Positions 9,291 to 18,650 of a DNA stretch of 64,000 nucleotides are shown here, in pieces. The stretch covers positions 434,001 through 498,000 of the forward strand of contig JAIQEW010000001.1 in NCBI GenBank assembly GCA_020073605.1, in the 5' to 3' direction. The notes beneath the pieces are model-generated. The model was given only the letters and a program-made list of their open reading frames with translations, made no database searches and was not told where the DNA came from. The DNA comes from Terriglobia bacterium. GTDB taxonomy: Bacteria; Acidobacteriota; Terriglobia; Acidiferrales; UBA7541. Position numbers and translations under genes: made by a program. Each line of letters starts with the position of its first letter. Within the stretch, counting starts at the first letter, position 1.

Positions 9291-9451
9291 TCCGGCGATT
9301 ATACGCTGGCGCCGCAGCAGGCAAAGCGCCGGACGCGAAAACCGAGCCCTGTAAATGCGGCGTCCATTCGTCTTTCGCTGAATCCTCTTTTGTGCCCGTT
9401 GCACGAAACTGTATAGTGATTTTGCGGGATGCGAGGTCCCGATCCGCTGCG

Positions 9452-10306
9452 ATGAGCCCGTTTTCTGACAACACGCCAAGCATGTCGACCACGAGGAATG
9501 CCGCGGCGCAACGCAAGAAGTTGAAGGCGGTGCTGCTGGTGGTGCTGCTCGTGGCGGTGGGCGCCGCTGCGGCGGATGGTTTCCTGATCGAGCCCTACAG
9601 GATCCAGGTGACGCACTATGAAGTGCAAGGAGCGGTGGCCGCGCCCTTAAAGATCGCGCATCTGAGCGACCTGCACACGCATGGCCTGGGCCGGCGGGAG
9701 CTCCGTCTGCTGGACGTCCTTGCCGCCGAGAAGCCCGACATTATCGTCATCACGGGCGATTCGCTCGGGAATCGCCGCGCCGACTACGAGATGTGCAGGG
9801 AAGTTTACGAGCAGCTTCACGCCCCGCTGGGCGTGTGGTTCGTTCGCGGCAATTGGGAAAACGAGAGGCCGTTGCGCCGGGAGCGCGCCTTCTATCAGCA
9901 AGCCGGCGTGCATCTACTTCTGAACGCGAATCAGGAAATACGGCCGGACGTCTGGCTGATCGGTCTGGATGATCCTTACAGCGGAGCCGCCAAGCCCGAT
10001 GCCGCGCTCGCGGGAGTTCCCTCCGACGCGTACAAGATCGCGGCCTTCCATTCGCCGGCGTATTTCGGATTGATGGCCGGCCGCACCGATCTGTGCCTGA
10101 CGGGCCACACGCATGGCGGCCAGGTGCGGCTGCCTTTCTTGAGGCCGGTCTGGCTGCCCAAGGGTTGCGGCCGGTTCATCGAGGGGTGGTACGAGGAACA
10201 GGGTTCTCGGATGTACGTGAGCCGGGGGCTCGGCATGTCGTTGCTGCCGGTGAGGTTTCTCTGCCGCCCGGAAATCACCTTCATTGTGGTGAATCCCAAG
10301 CGTTGA
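9452..10306 (+). CDS. Calcineurin-like metallophosphoesterase, YkuE/YaeI type
   Basis: A membrane-anchored phosphoesterase of about 284 residues. A basic segment (RKKLK) followed by one hydrophobic helix anchors it, and the catalytic domain then faces outward. Metal ligands are visible as HLSDLHTH, ITGDS, FHSP and GHTHGGQ. The normally invariant GNHD/E box reads GNWEN, so the catalytic His is replaced by Trp. YkuE/YaeI relatives act on lipid phosphates such as UDP-diacylglucosamine, but the substrate here is not known. Two starts are possible, ATG 9452 (GAGGT 14 nt upstream) and ATG 9482; homology does not decide. It is divergent from the cation transporter. Confidence 0.88.
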   Translation: MSPFSDNTPSMSTTRNAAAQRKKLKAVLLVVLLVAVGAAAADGFLIEPYRIQVTHYEVQGAVAAPLKIAHLSDLHTHGLGRRELRLLDVLAAEKPDIIVITGDSLGNRRADYEMCREVYEQLHAPLGVWFVRGNWENERPLRRERAFYQQAGVHLLLNANQEIRPDVWLIGLDDPYSGAAKPDAALAGVPSDAYKIAAFHSPAYFGLMAGRTDLCLTGHTHGGQVRLPFLRPVWLPKGCGRFIEGWYEEQGSRMYVSRGLGMSLLPVRFLCRPEITFIVVNPKR

Positions 10307-10323
10307 GCAGGGCAGAAGCCAGG

Positions 10324-12129
10324 CTACTTCAGTGGCGGGGCTTGAACGAGCGGGAGGCGGCGGGGTTCGCCGTGGAAGCCGCGCACTTCCACGTCGTCGA
10401 GAACGAGCGAGGGAGCAATGACCGTGCTCGGGATTCCGCCCTGGACCGAGCCAAACGCGCCAAGGGCGGTGCCCGCCAGACCTTCGGCGGGATTCTGCAT
10501 ATAGGTGTAAACCACCGAGTCGTCGCCGATCGCGAGAATATTGCGCATGGATCGCAGCGTAAGCCCTTCGAGCACCCCTCCCCGCGCGGGCTCTTCGCGG
10601 CCGTCGTCCACGTACACGCGGTAAACGAACAGCGGCTTGCGGGCGCCGCTGGCGATGTCTCCCCCCAGCTCACCGATGAAGTCTGAAAAATCTTCCTGGC
10701 GAACCGAGGAAAGCGCCGGGTCATCCATGCGCTTCACCTCGAGGCACCATTCGTGGCCGTCGGCGCGACACGCGTCCAGAAACTTTTTCCGCAAATCGGC
10801 CGGCTTGAGCGCGTCCGTGGACTGGAAGAACAGGTTGGTGCTCAGAGGGTGCGGATCGGAGAGCAGGGCCGAGCGCGCGTGGCCATTCGAATACGAAAAA
10901 TCCGGACCCGGGCGGCGCGACATCAGAAGGTCCTTGAGGATTCCGTTTTCGACGATCGAGACTCGCCCGGCTTTCACGCCTTCATCGTCCAGGTCATAAC
11001 CGCCAAGCAGCGGCTGGCCTTGATACTCCTGAAGCGTTGGATCGTCCGTGACGGAGACGCTCGCCGGGAGCACGCGCGTCCCGACGCGGCCCGTCCATTC
11101 GCTGCGCCCCCCGAAACGCTCGATGAACGCGTCAAAATCCTGCGTCATCGAAAGCGGCGGGCGGGCGCCAGAAAGCGAAGGCTCGAGCACCTGCGCGAGG
11201 GTTGAGGCGGCGGCCGGAGCCTCGAAGAGCACCGGACCCGTGTAATCGGGCACAAGCGGGCTGGCGCGGAGCGCCATCAGGTCGTCGCCGGCTTTCGTAA
11301 GAGCCTTCGCGACGGCAGCGGCGTCCGGTAGGCCGGCAGGCAGCGGCGCATAGGTCGCGTAGAAATTGTGGAGCTCCATGCCGTCGTCAGCTTCCGTATC
11401 GAGGGCTGCTTCCACGCCCGCCAGGTGGCGCGTTTGGCGGATCGTGGTGCCCTCGCTCGTCATCCGGTACGACGTGGCGTACACCAGGTAGTAATTGACG
11501 CGCGTTCCGTAGAGCTGCGGAAAATTCTTGAGGGCGGCGGAGGCGGTGCGCGCTTCCTCATCCCAGTTGCGCGACGTCCAATCGGGGTCGATCCGCGGAT
11601 CCACTTTAACGAGCGGCTGGGCCTGCGAGAAATCGTCGATTTCGGGAGGCTTCGTCAGGCTGCGGAGAAAGGCCTGCTTGAGCGACATCTGCGTGACGGC
11701 GGCCTTGTAGGCCTGATCGGTGGCGAGCCACAGGTCCTGCCGGAGCGAATTGTAGTCGCGGTCGATTCCCACTTCGCCGGTGGAGCCGAGGAAACCCTGG
11801 AACCCGTCCTCGCTGATGAAATTCGAGCTGTCGAGGTGGTAGTCGCCCACGCGGACATTGACACTCATGAAGCGCGTGCGCGAAACAGAACTCGAGACAA
11901 GCGAGCCGAACGACGCCGTCACGCTTCGAAGATCGAGGTCGAGCAGCCGGTATTCGATGTAGAACGGTTTGCCGACTCCCGTGAGCGAGAGGCGCGTGCG
12001 AGCGCGCTCCATCTCATCGTGCATCGCGCGGAGAGTTTGATCGGTGTCGCCAGGGGGCACCGGCGCCTGCGCGGCAGCCACAGGGACCGTGAACGCAGCC
12101 AGAAGCGCAAGGGTGGCAAATGTCTTCAA
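10324..12129 (-). CDS. Secreted TldD/TldE-like protein lacking the metal motif
   Basis: This 601-residue protein has a signal peptide (LALLAAFTVPVAAAQA) and the TldD/PmbA fold, ending in the conserved metallopeptidase-inhibitor-maturation-type C-terminus. The position that holds HExxxH in TldD reads AQVLEP, so both His and the Glu are gone, as in the non-catalytic TldE/PmbA subunit. The start is TTG at 12127-12129: its first base pairs with the stop of the upstream paralogue in a 4-base TTGA overlap, so translation is coupled. I infer that it is the structural partner of the intact paralogue. Unlike cytoplasmic TldD/E, both carry secretion signals. No substrate can be assigned. Confidence 0.88.
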   Translation of the reverse strand: MKTFATLALLAAFTVPVAAAQAPVPPGDTDQTLRAMHDEMERARTRLSLTGVGKPFYIEYRLLDLDLRSVTASFGSLVSSSVSRTRFMSVNVRVGDYHLDSSNFISEDGFQGFLGSTGEVGIDRDYNSLRQDLWLATDQAYKAAVTQMSLKQAFLRSLTKPPEIDDFSQAQPLVKVDPRIDPDWTSRNWDEEARTASAALKNFPQLYGTRVNYYLVYATSYRMTSEGTTIRQTRHLAGVEAALDTEADDGMELHNFYATYAPLPAGLPDAAAVAKALTKAGDDLMALRASPLVPDYTGPVLFEAPAAASTLAQVLEPSLSGARPPLSMTQDFDAFIERFGGRSEWTGRVGTRVLPASVSVTDDPTLQEYQGQPLLGGYDLDDEGVKAGRVSIVENGILKDLLMSRRPGPDFSYSNGHARSALLSDPHPLSTNLFFQSTDALKPADLRKKFLDACRADGHEWCLEVKRMDDPALSSVRQEDFSDFIGELGGDIASGARKPLFVYRVYVDDGREEPARGGVLEGLTLRSMRNILAIGDDSVVYTYMQNPAEGLAGTALGAFGSVQGGIPSTVIAPSLVLDDVEVRGFHGEPRRLPLVQAPPLK

Positions 12130-13859
12130 GGCTGTTGTCCCTTCACTTCCGGATCGTGCGCCGGCGGCGGCAGGATCGGTGGACGGTCGGTGGAGGTCTC
12201 TTTCTTCGCGAATTCCATTTCCGAGATCAGAATCGCGGGCGCAACCGCCGAGACGGGCACGGAACCGGATTCCGCGCCGCAGTAGCCGTTGAAGATTTCC
12301 TGCTTGTCTCCCGTCGCCACGATCTTCGTCAGCGACACAAGGGGCGTGCCGACGATGTTCACGCCGCGAACGATCTGGTCCGGGCGGCCATCGGCGAAGA
12401 CCTTGTACACGACGAGCGGAGTCACCTGAAACGCCTGCGGCTGGCCGCGGCCCGTGAACGTGAAGCCGCCTTCGATGTCGTCGATCATCAAGCCGTAGGG
12501 GAGATTCTGCTGCTTGAGGAGGCCGATCATCTTTTGTCGGAGCTGATCGTTCGTCATGGTCTGGGAACTCGAGACAATCAGATTGCCCTGCCGCGCGACG
12601 GGAACGTAGCCCAGCTGACGGCGTCCGTGGCCGTTGGAGTGGGGAATATTCACCAGCGGCGAGCGCGACATGAGGAACGTTTTCAACACGCCGTGATCCA
12701 CCAGCGGGACGTTCACGGAGGGCACGCCTTCGTCATCGAACGGATAGTATCCGAGCAGCATCTGGCCGCCGAAACTCGCCTCGGTGGGATCGTCCTTGAT
12801 GGAGATGAAATCCGGGAGGATGCGTTCGCCGACCTTGCTCGTGAACGTCTGGCCCTCGCTGATATCTTTCTGGCGGAAGCCCTCGGCGCGATGGCCGAAA
12901 ACCTCGTGAAAGAAGACGGCGGCGGCGCGCCCGGTGAGCAGGGCCGGCCCGGCATAGGGTTCGACGAGCGGCGCTTTATCGAGCGCTTCCGCCTCCTGAA
13001 TCAGCTTCTGAACGCTCTCGAGCACGGTCTTGTCGTCCGGCGCGTCCTTTGGATCAAGCCAGTCGAAGTTGGTGTATCGATCGATGTCCATTCCGTCCGG
13101 CGCCTTGGTCTGGACGAAAAGCTCGAGGCGGTAGTGCACCTGACCGAACGCGAGCTTGGTGCCTTCCGTATTGACCTGATACTGATTCATCGCCAGCGCG
13201 GTGAACGTGGCGATCGAATTCAGCACCGTGGGGGACTTGCTGAACGCGGCCGTATATCTCCGCACGCGTTCCTCCCAGGGCTTCCGGTCCACGTGGATTT
13301 CAACGCGCGGCCCCATTGAAACGTGCGGTTCCTCGCGCGAGAAATCCGGCGCGGCACCTTCGGCCGTCTGCACCTGCACCTGCTGGCTGGTCTTGACCTT
13401 GATCAGGGCCCCGGAGGCCGCGCGATACTGGCGATCGGTCTCGCGCCAGATTTCGCGGCGGAGGACGGGAATGTCGTCGTCGATCGCCACGGACGTGCCG
13501 GGACTGGTCCAGCTCGGGGGGCGATCGCCAAGTTTGTGCGTGTCGTCGAGCTGATAGGTTCCCACACGCGACTGCACCTCGAGCCAGCGCGCGCGGTTAT
13601 CGGCGCTGGAGAGAAGCGCGCCGTTCGAACCGGAAACCTCGGAATATTGCCTGTCGGAGACCGTGTAGCTGATGAAATAGGCCGCCGGATCGGCCGTGGA
13701 AAGAGCCGCCATCGAGCGGTCTAGCTCAGCCTGCATCGCCGCCAGCACGGGCGGCGCCGGGGCCGGAGCGGGACCGTTAGCGGCGAAGCAGGCCCACGTC
13801 CCACCGAGCAGGGCCGCGCCAGCCAAGAGTGCTCTAAATTTCGTTTCGAGTTTCATCAT
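12126..13859 (-). CDS. Secreted TldD-like metallopeptidase (intact HExxxH)
   Basis: This 577-residue protein starts with MM at 13859/13856 and has a signal peptide ending around GTWACFAANG. The TldD-type catalytic motif HEVFGH is at residues 318-323, preceded by RAAAVFF, so the zinc site is intact. Further family landmarks are PFDDEGVPS, LMSRSPLVNIPHSNGHGRR and GGFTFTGRGQPQAFQVTPLVVYKVF. The next gene downstream is a paralogue without the motif, overlapping by four bases. Together they look like an exported version of the TldD/TldE heterodimer, which degrades unfolded or leader peptides in the cytoplasm. The exported location is inferred from the two signal peptides. Confidence 0.92.
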   Translation of the reverse strand: MMKLETKFRALLAGAALLGGTWACFAANGPAPAPAPPVLAAMQAELDRSMAALSTADPAAYFISYTVSDRQYSEVSGSNGALLSSADNRARWLEVQSRVGTYQLDDTHKLGDRPPSWTSPGTSVAIDDDIPVLRREIWRETDRQYRAASGALIKVKTSQQVQVQTAEGAAPDFSREEPHVSMGPRVEIHVDRKPWEERVRRYTAAFSKSPTVLNSIATFTALAMNQYQVNTEGTKLAFGQVHYRLELFVQTKAPDGMDIDRYTNFDWLDPKDAPDDKTVLESVQKLIQEAEALDKAPLVEPYAGPALLTGRAAAVFFHEVFGHRAEGFRQKDISEGQTFTSKVGERILPDFISIKDDPTEASFGGQMLLGYYPFDDEGVPSVNVPLVDHGVLKTFLMSRSPLVNIPHSNGHGRRQLGYVPVARQGNLIVSSSQTMTNDQLRQKMIGLLKQQNLPYGLMIDDIEGGFTFTGRGQPQAFQVTPLVVYKVFADGRPDQIVRGVNIVGTPLVSLTKIVATGDKQEIFNGYCGAESGSVPVSAVAPAILISEMEFAKKETSTDRPPILPPPAHDPEVKGQQP

Positions 13860-13956
13860 TGCGCAAGGTTCAACAGTTTAAGATAGGATGCAGTCGAATC
13901 CTAATAAAAAGCCGGAGCCGTGTTTCCGCTCCGGTGAAACGCCGGAGGAGGTTTAG

Positions 13957-14991
13957 ATGCGGGCGCTGGTCGTTCGGCGGTATGGGCCGCCCGAAGTTTT
14001 GGAGTTGCAACAGGTGGCCGACGCGCAGGCCAAGGCGGGCGAGGTGCTCATTCGCGTGAAGGCCGTCGGCGTCAACTTCGCGGACCTGCTCCAACGGATG
14101 GGAATTTACCCCGGGGTGCCCAAGCCGCCTTTCATCCCCGGCCTGGAGATCGCGGGCGTCGTCGAAAGGACGGTTGAAGGCGCGAGACCCGGCGAGGGGG
14201 AGCCTCTCAAGCCGGGGGACGCTGTGATGGCCCTTACGCAGTTCAATGCCTACGCGGAGTGGGCCGCCGTGCCGGCCGCGCAGGTCTATCGGCTGCCGGC
14301 AGGCATGACATTCGCGGACGGCGCCGCGATTCCCGTGAACTATCTGACGGCGTATCACTCGATGTTCACGATGGGCAACTTGCGGCCGGGCGACCGGATC
14401 CTGATCCACGGCGCGGCCGGAGGCGTGGGCATCGCCGCGGTGCAGCTCGCGCGGGCGAAGGGCCTGGTAATCTTCGGGACGGCGGGGCCCGCGAAGCAAG
14501 AATACCTGCGCAAGATCGGCGTCGACCATGCGATTGATTACGAAAAGAGTGATTTTGTGCAGATCGTCCGCAAGTTCGCGCCGGAAGGCATTGAGATGGT
14601 GATGGACCCGATTGGCGGGAAATCCTTTGGCCGCAGCTACAAGTGTCTTGGACCGGCCGGCCGGCTTGTCGTATATGGTTTCTCGGCTGCCTCCGGCCCG
14701 GATGGGAAACGAAGCTGGCTGCGCGGCCTCACCGCGCTGCTGCAAACACCGCGGTTTCATCCGCTCAAACTCATGGGCCAAAGCGTATCGGTGATCGGCG
14801 TGAATCTCGGGAAGATTCAATCGCGCAGCGGGCTCCTGCGTATGGAGCTTGACGAGCTGTTTCAACTCTACAGCGCGGGGAAGATCAAGCCCGTGATCGG
14901 GAAGACCTTTCCGCTCGAGCAGGGCGCCGCGGCGCACCAGTACATCCATGAACGGAAGAACATCGGCAAAGTGCTGCTGTCGGTGAGGTAA
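13957..14991 (+). CDS. NADPH:quinone reductase / zinc-free medium-chain oxidoreductase
   Basis: A 344-residue MDR-family oxidoreductase of the quinone reductase/VAT-1-like branch. It starts MRALVVRRYGPPEVLEL, a typical quinone oxidoreductase opening. It has the substrate-side VGVNFADLLQRMGIYP and the dinucleotide-binding ILIHGAAGGVGIAAVQLA near residue 150, followed by DPIGGKSF. The structural zinc cysteines of alcohol dehydrogenases are absent, as expected for this branch. A strong GGAGGAGG ribosome site lies 7-14 nt before ATG 13957. It stands alone between two convergent groups of secreted peptidase genes. Its physiological substrate is unknown. Confidence 0.92.
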   Translation: MRALVVRRYGPPEVLELQQVADAQAKAGEVLIRVKAVGVNFADLLQRMGIYPGVPKPPFIPGLEIAGVVERTVEGARPGEGEPLKPGDAVMALTQFNAYAEWAAVPAAQVYRLPAGMTFADGAAIPVNYLTAYHSMFTMGNLRPGDRILIHGAAGGVGIAAVQLARAKGLVIFGTAGPAKQEYLRKIGVDHAIDYEKSDFVQIVRKFAPEGIEMVMDPIGGKSFGRSYKCLGPAGRLVVYGFSAASGPDGKRSWLRGLTALLQTPRFHPLKLMGQSVSVIGVNLGKIQSRSGLLRMELDELFQLYSAGKIKPVIGKTFPLEQGAAAHQYIHERKNIGKVLLSVR

Positions 14992-15002
14992 CCCCGAACG
15001 CG

Positions 15003-17216
15003 TTACTTGGAGGGCGGAGACGCGGGCTTCGCGAAAAGCGCGTCATCCACTTTCGGATTCAATTCGAGCTGCCCGATCGCGGACTCGAGATACTTTACGC
15101 CGTTGCGATAGACGGCCGTTGAGAACGCAAACTGGCGGCCCTCGACGGCGCGGTAGTCGCTCCATCGCTGTTCTTCGTCGGAGCCTCCCTGCGGCCCCGC
15201 CGATTGATAGCGCGCCGCAGCAAGCAGATGGGTGGCGGGATCGAAGTAGAGCTTGATGGCGCCCCACGGCGCCTGAATCGCCACTCCGGACAATTTCTTG
15301 CCGTCGATTTCTTCTTCACCGATTGCCTGGCCCGCGAGCTTTCCCGCCAGCACCTGCTGGTAGAGGCCCCAGCCTCCGCCGAACAGCGCAATGGCTCTTT
15401 GGAATTCTCCCATCACAGGCGTGGCGTCGCGCGTCTGGTCTCCCATCTGCAACCACGCCGACTTCCCATCGCAGATTTGGAGGACGGTCATGCCGCCCGC
15501 GGTAAGATCGCCGCGCGCCCGGTTGGGATAGGAGACGAGCCACTTGATTGTTCGCGGCATCGTGGGCGCCTCGCCGCCGGGTCCGATCAACTTTCCATTC
15601 TCCGTCATCTGAAGCGCAGTGACCGACGTGAGGGCGTCTCCGCCGGCGGCCTTCGCGGCAGCCAGCAGAATTTCCCCGCCACGCGCGAGCGATTCCGGCG
15701 TCGCCGCCTGTTTGGACTGCCGGATGTCGGGGGCGAGCACATCCACCTGGTCAAACGGGATTTCTTCATACTTCGCGTCCGGAAACGCCTTCTTCAACGC
15801 ATCGCGAAACGTGGCCACGTTTCCGGCAAGAACAACCTCGAGATCTTTCGCGCTCAAATAGCGCTGTGCCATGTCCCGCACCTGTGCAGGCGTGACGCTC
15901 CGAATTCTTTCGGGATAGGTGCTGTTGTAGTCCGCGGGCAAATCGTATGCCGCCGCCGTCAAGACGCGGTCCGCCACTTGCTCGGCGGTCTCCGATTGAA
16001 TGGGATAGACCCCGGCGAGATAGTCGCGCGCGAAATCGAGCTCCTGCTGCGTCACTGCGCCGGTGGACATCTGAGTGATCAGGTCCACGACGAGTTTCGT
16101 TGCTTCGACGGTGGCTTCGGTGCGCGTGTAGGTGGAGACGGCAAAGGACCCGGCGTAACGGTGCGGGCTGAACGAAGAGCGCGCGTCGTAGGTCAATCCT
16201 TTCTTCACGCGCACTTCGATATTGAGGCGGCTGTTGTAGCCGCCGCCGAAGATGCGGTTTGTGACGACGGTCGGGATGTAATCCGGGTCGCCGCGGCGGA
16301 TGCCCAGTTTCCCCGCGCGGATCTGTGTTTGGACTGCGTCGGGTTTGTCGATCAGCCAGATATGAACCCCGGTGAAAGCCTCCGGTGAGGGAGGAACGTC
16401 GGCCGCGACGTCGATCTTCGGCCACGCGCCGAAGTACTTTTCGGCTGCGGCAAAGGCATCCTCGGGCGTGATATCGCCGGCAAAGGCGAGGAGCGACTGA
16501 TTGGGCGCGTAATTCGCATGATGGAATTTCGCGAGCGCTCCTGAGTCGAGTTTCTTCACGGTTTCCGGCGTGCCTTCTTCCGGCCAGCCGTAGGGCGAGC
16601 TGCCATACACCGCGCGGCCGAAGACGACCGAAGCGAGATAGGCGGGATCGGAATACTGCACGGTGAGATTGGAAAGAAGCTGCTGACGCTGGCGGCCAAG
16701 CTCCTCGGCTTGAAAGGCCGGGTGGAGCACGACGTCGGACATCAAGTCCAGCCCCGTCGACAAATCCTTCTTCACGACGTTGAGAGTGACGCCGGTGGAA
16801 TCCTTGCCCGCCGAGGCTTCAAGAGAGCCGCCGATAAAGTCGATGGCTTCGGCGATGTCTCGCGCGGAGCGTTTTGCAGTGCCCTGCGTCAGCAGGTTTG
16901 CCGTCATTTCCGCAACGCCCGGCATTTCCTTGGGATCCTTCACGCTGCCCGCCGATAGGATCACCAGGCGCGCCGCAACCGCCGGCTCGCTGCGATCGGT
17001 GATGACGAAAACGCGCAGACCGTTCGGCAGCGTCCGCGTGGCTGCCGACGGAAAATGAAACGCCTTTGGCGCGCCGGCCGTCGGCATCTGCGGCAGGAGC
17101 TTGACGCCGGGGGGAACAACCCCCGTGCCGTTCTTCTGGTCCTGTGCGGGCGCTGTCAGCGCGAACGCGAATACAGCGGCAAGCAGAATCGATCTTTTGA
17201 ACGCGCGCTTCATCAA
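15003..17216 (-). CDS. Secreted M16-like protein without the zinc motif
   Basis: This 737-residue protein has a signal peptide (KRSILLAAVFAFALTAPAQ) and two M16 peptidase-like domains, followed by a C-terminal domain of about 220 residues from roughly SKQAATPESLARGG onward that resembles outer-membrane lipoprotein-sorting-type beta folds. Where active M16 proteins have HxxEH, this one reads EMTAN (GVAEMTANLLTQGTAKR), so it cannot bind zinc in the usual way. The substrate-cradle segments RIFGGGYNSRLNIEVRVKKGLTYDARSSF are kept. It follows the intact M16 gene by 33 nt on the same strand. By analogy with mitochondrial processing peptidase and PqqF/G-type pairs, it is likely the non-catalytic subunit. 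Confidence 0.9.
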   Translation of the reverse strand: MMKRAFKRSILLAAVFAFALTAPAQDQKNGTGVVPPGVKLLPQMPTAGAPKAFHFPSAATRTLPNGLRVFVITDRSEPAVAARLVILSAGSVKDPKEMPGVAEMTANLLTQGTAKRSARDIAEAIDFIGGSLEASAGKDSTGVTLNVVKKDLSTGLDLMSDVVLHPAFQAEELGRQRQQLLSNLTVQYSDPAYLASVVFGRAVYGSSPYGWPEEGTPETVKKLDSGALAKFHHANYAPNQSLLAFAGDITPEDAFAAAEKYFGAWPKIDVAADVPPSPEAFTGVHIWLIDKPDAVQTQIRAGKLGIRRGDPDYIPTVVTNRIFGGGYNSRLNIEVRVKKGLTYDARSSFSPHRYAGSFAVSTYTRTEATVEATKLVVDLITQMSTGAVTQQELDFARDYLAGVYPIQSETAEQVADRVLTAAAYDLPADYNSTYPERIRSVTPAQVRDMAQRYLSAKDLEVVLAGNVATFRDALKKAFPDAKYEEIPFDQVDVLAPDIRQSKQAATPESLARGGEILLAAAKAAGGDALTSVTALQMTENGKLIGPGGEAPTMPRTIKWLVSYPNRARGDLTAGGMTVLQICDGKSAWLQMGDQTRDATPVMGEFQRAIALFGGGWGLYQQVLAGKLAGQAIGEEEIDGKKLSGVAIQAPWGAIKLYFDPATHLLAAARYQSAGPQGGSDEEQRWSDYRAVEGRQFAFSTAVYRNGVKYLESAIGQLELNPKVDDALFAKPASPPSK

Positions 17217-17249
17217 TGCTCCTGAGATGGCGTTTACCTTTGGCCCACG

Positions 17250-18650
17250 CTATTGAGCGGGCGCGGCCGGCTTGACGATCAAGACCGTGGCGCGCTGCGG
17301 GACGAAATACTGCTTCGCAACTCGCTCGATCTCCGCCGGCGTCACTTTCAGATATCGATCGAGCTCGGTGTTGGCCAGGTCCGGATTCTTTCCGATCACC
17401 GCGGCGGCGGCCAGCGCCACGGCTTTTTCTTCATCGGTGTCCCGGCCGAGAATGAATCCGGCAATTTCCTGGTTCTTTGCCTTCTGCAATTCCTTCGCGG
17501 CCACCGGCTTGTCCTTCAACCCATCGAGCACGGCCACGAGCGCCTTTTCGCCGTCCTCGGGCGTGTGTCCCGGATTCATGATGGCGTACGCCCAGAAGAG
17601 ATTGGGATCCTCGGTGAAATTGCCGAACCCGGCCGATTGCACGGCGATCTGATCCTTGTACACCAGCGACTGGTAGAGGCGGCTGCTCTCGCCCCCGGCC
17701 AGGATATTCGAGGCGAGGTCGAGGGGATAGGCGTCTGCCGCGTATCGCGAGGGCACCTTGTAGCCGATCACCACCGCCGGAAGCGGCGTGTTGGAATAGG
17801 ACTTCGCGACGTTGCGTTCTTTGGTTTGTGGAGGCTCGGGGGTCGCACGGCGTGGAATGGGCTTTGCCGATGCCGGGATGCCGTCGAAGTATTTTCGAGT
17901 CCAGGCGAGCGCCTGTTCCGAGCTGAAATCACCGACGATCACGAGCGTGGCGTTATTCGGCTTGTAGTACGTGTTGAAGAAATCGCGCACGTCCTGCAGC
18001 GTCGCCTTGTTCAGATCCTCGATGCTTCCAATCGGCGTGTGATGGTAGCCGTGCACGGTGAAAGCCGCGGCGCGAAGGTCTTCCTCGATGGCGCCGTACG
18101 GCTGATTGTCAACGCGGACGCGCCGCTCCTCCTCCACCACTTGCCGCTCGGATTTGAAGTTCGCATCGTCAACGTTGAGGCTGCCCATGCGGTCCGCCTC
18201 GAGCCACAGGACGCGCTCGAGATAGTTGCTCGGAAACGTCTCGAAGAAATTAGTGGTGTCGTCGGTTGTTTCGGCGTTGTCGTAGCCGCCGACCGCTTCG
18301 ATGATGCGCGAGTGTTCGTCCACCCCGACGTGCGCCGAGCCCTTGAACATCAGGTGCTCGAACAGATGCGCAAATCCCGTGTGTCCGGGCTGCTCGTCCT
18401 TCCCGCCGACGTGATACCAGACCTGGAGGTTGATCACCGGGACTTCGTGGTTCTCGAGCAGGATGACCCGCAGGCCATTTGAGAGCGCATGGGTCGTGAA
18501 AGCGAGTTTCGGCGGGCGAACTTCAGCAGCCGCGGATTCGGACGATGATTCCTGCGCTCGAAGAGACACGGAAAACGCTGCGGCAAAAAACACCGCCAGG
18601 CTGATCCGAAACAATTTCCGCATGCTCGCTCTCGCTGTCACTTTTGTCAT
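17250..18650 (-). CDS. Secreted M16 zinc peptidase (intact HxxEH)
   Basis: From ATG 18650 this is 466 residues; ATG 18623 is an alternative that begins directly at the signal peptide (MRKLFRISLAVFFAAAFSVS). The inverted zinc motif HLFEH lies near residues 94-98 in GHTGFAHLFEHLMFKGS, and the second ligand Glu is in KSERQVVEEERR, so the peptidase should be active in the periplasm or on the surface. RLYQSLVYKDQIAVQSAGF and related segments form the second, inactive half of a single-chain M16B unit. GGGG about 6 nt before 18650 supports that start. The next gene is a larger M16 paralogue without the zinc motif. Confidence 0.92.
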   Translation of the reverse strand: MTKVTARASMRKLFRISLAVFFAAAFSVSLRAQESSSESAAAEVRPPKLAFTTHALSNGLRVILLENHEVPVINLQVWYHVGGKDEQPGHTGFAHLFEHLMFKGSAHVGVDEHSRIIEAVGGYDNAETTDDTTNFFETFPSNYLERVLWLEADRMGSLNVDDANFKSERQVVEEERRVRVDNQPYGAIEEDLRAAAFTVHGYHHTPIGSIEDLNKATLQDVRDFFNTYYKPNNATLVIVGDFSSEQALAWTRKYFDGIPASAKPIPRRATPEPPQTKERNVAKSYSNTPLPAVVIGYKVPSRYAADAYPLDLASNILAGGESSRLYQSLVYKDQIAVQSAGFGNFTEDPNLFWAYAIMNPGHTPEDGEKALVAVLDGLKDKPVAAKELQKAKNQEIAGFILGRDTDEEKAVALAAAAVIGKNPDLANTELDRYLKVTPAEIERVAKQYFVPQRATVLIVKPAAPAQ

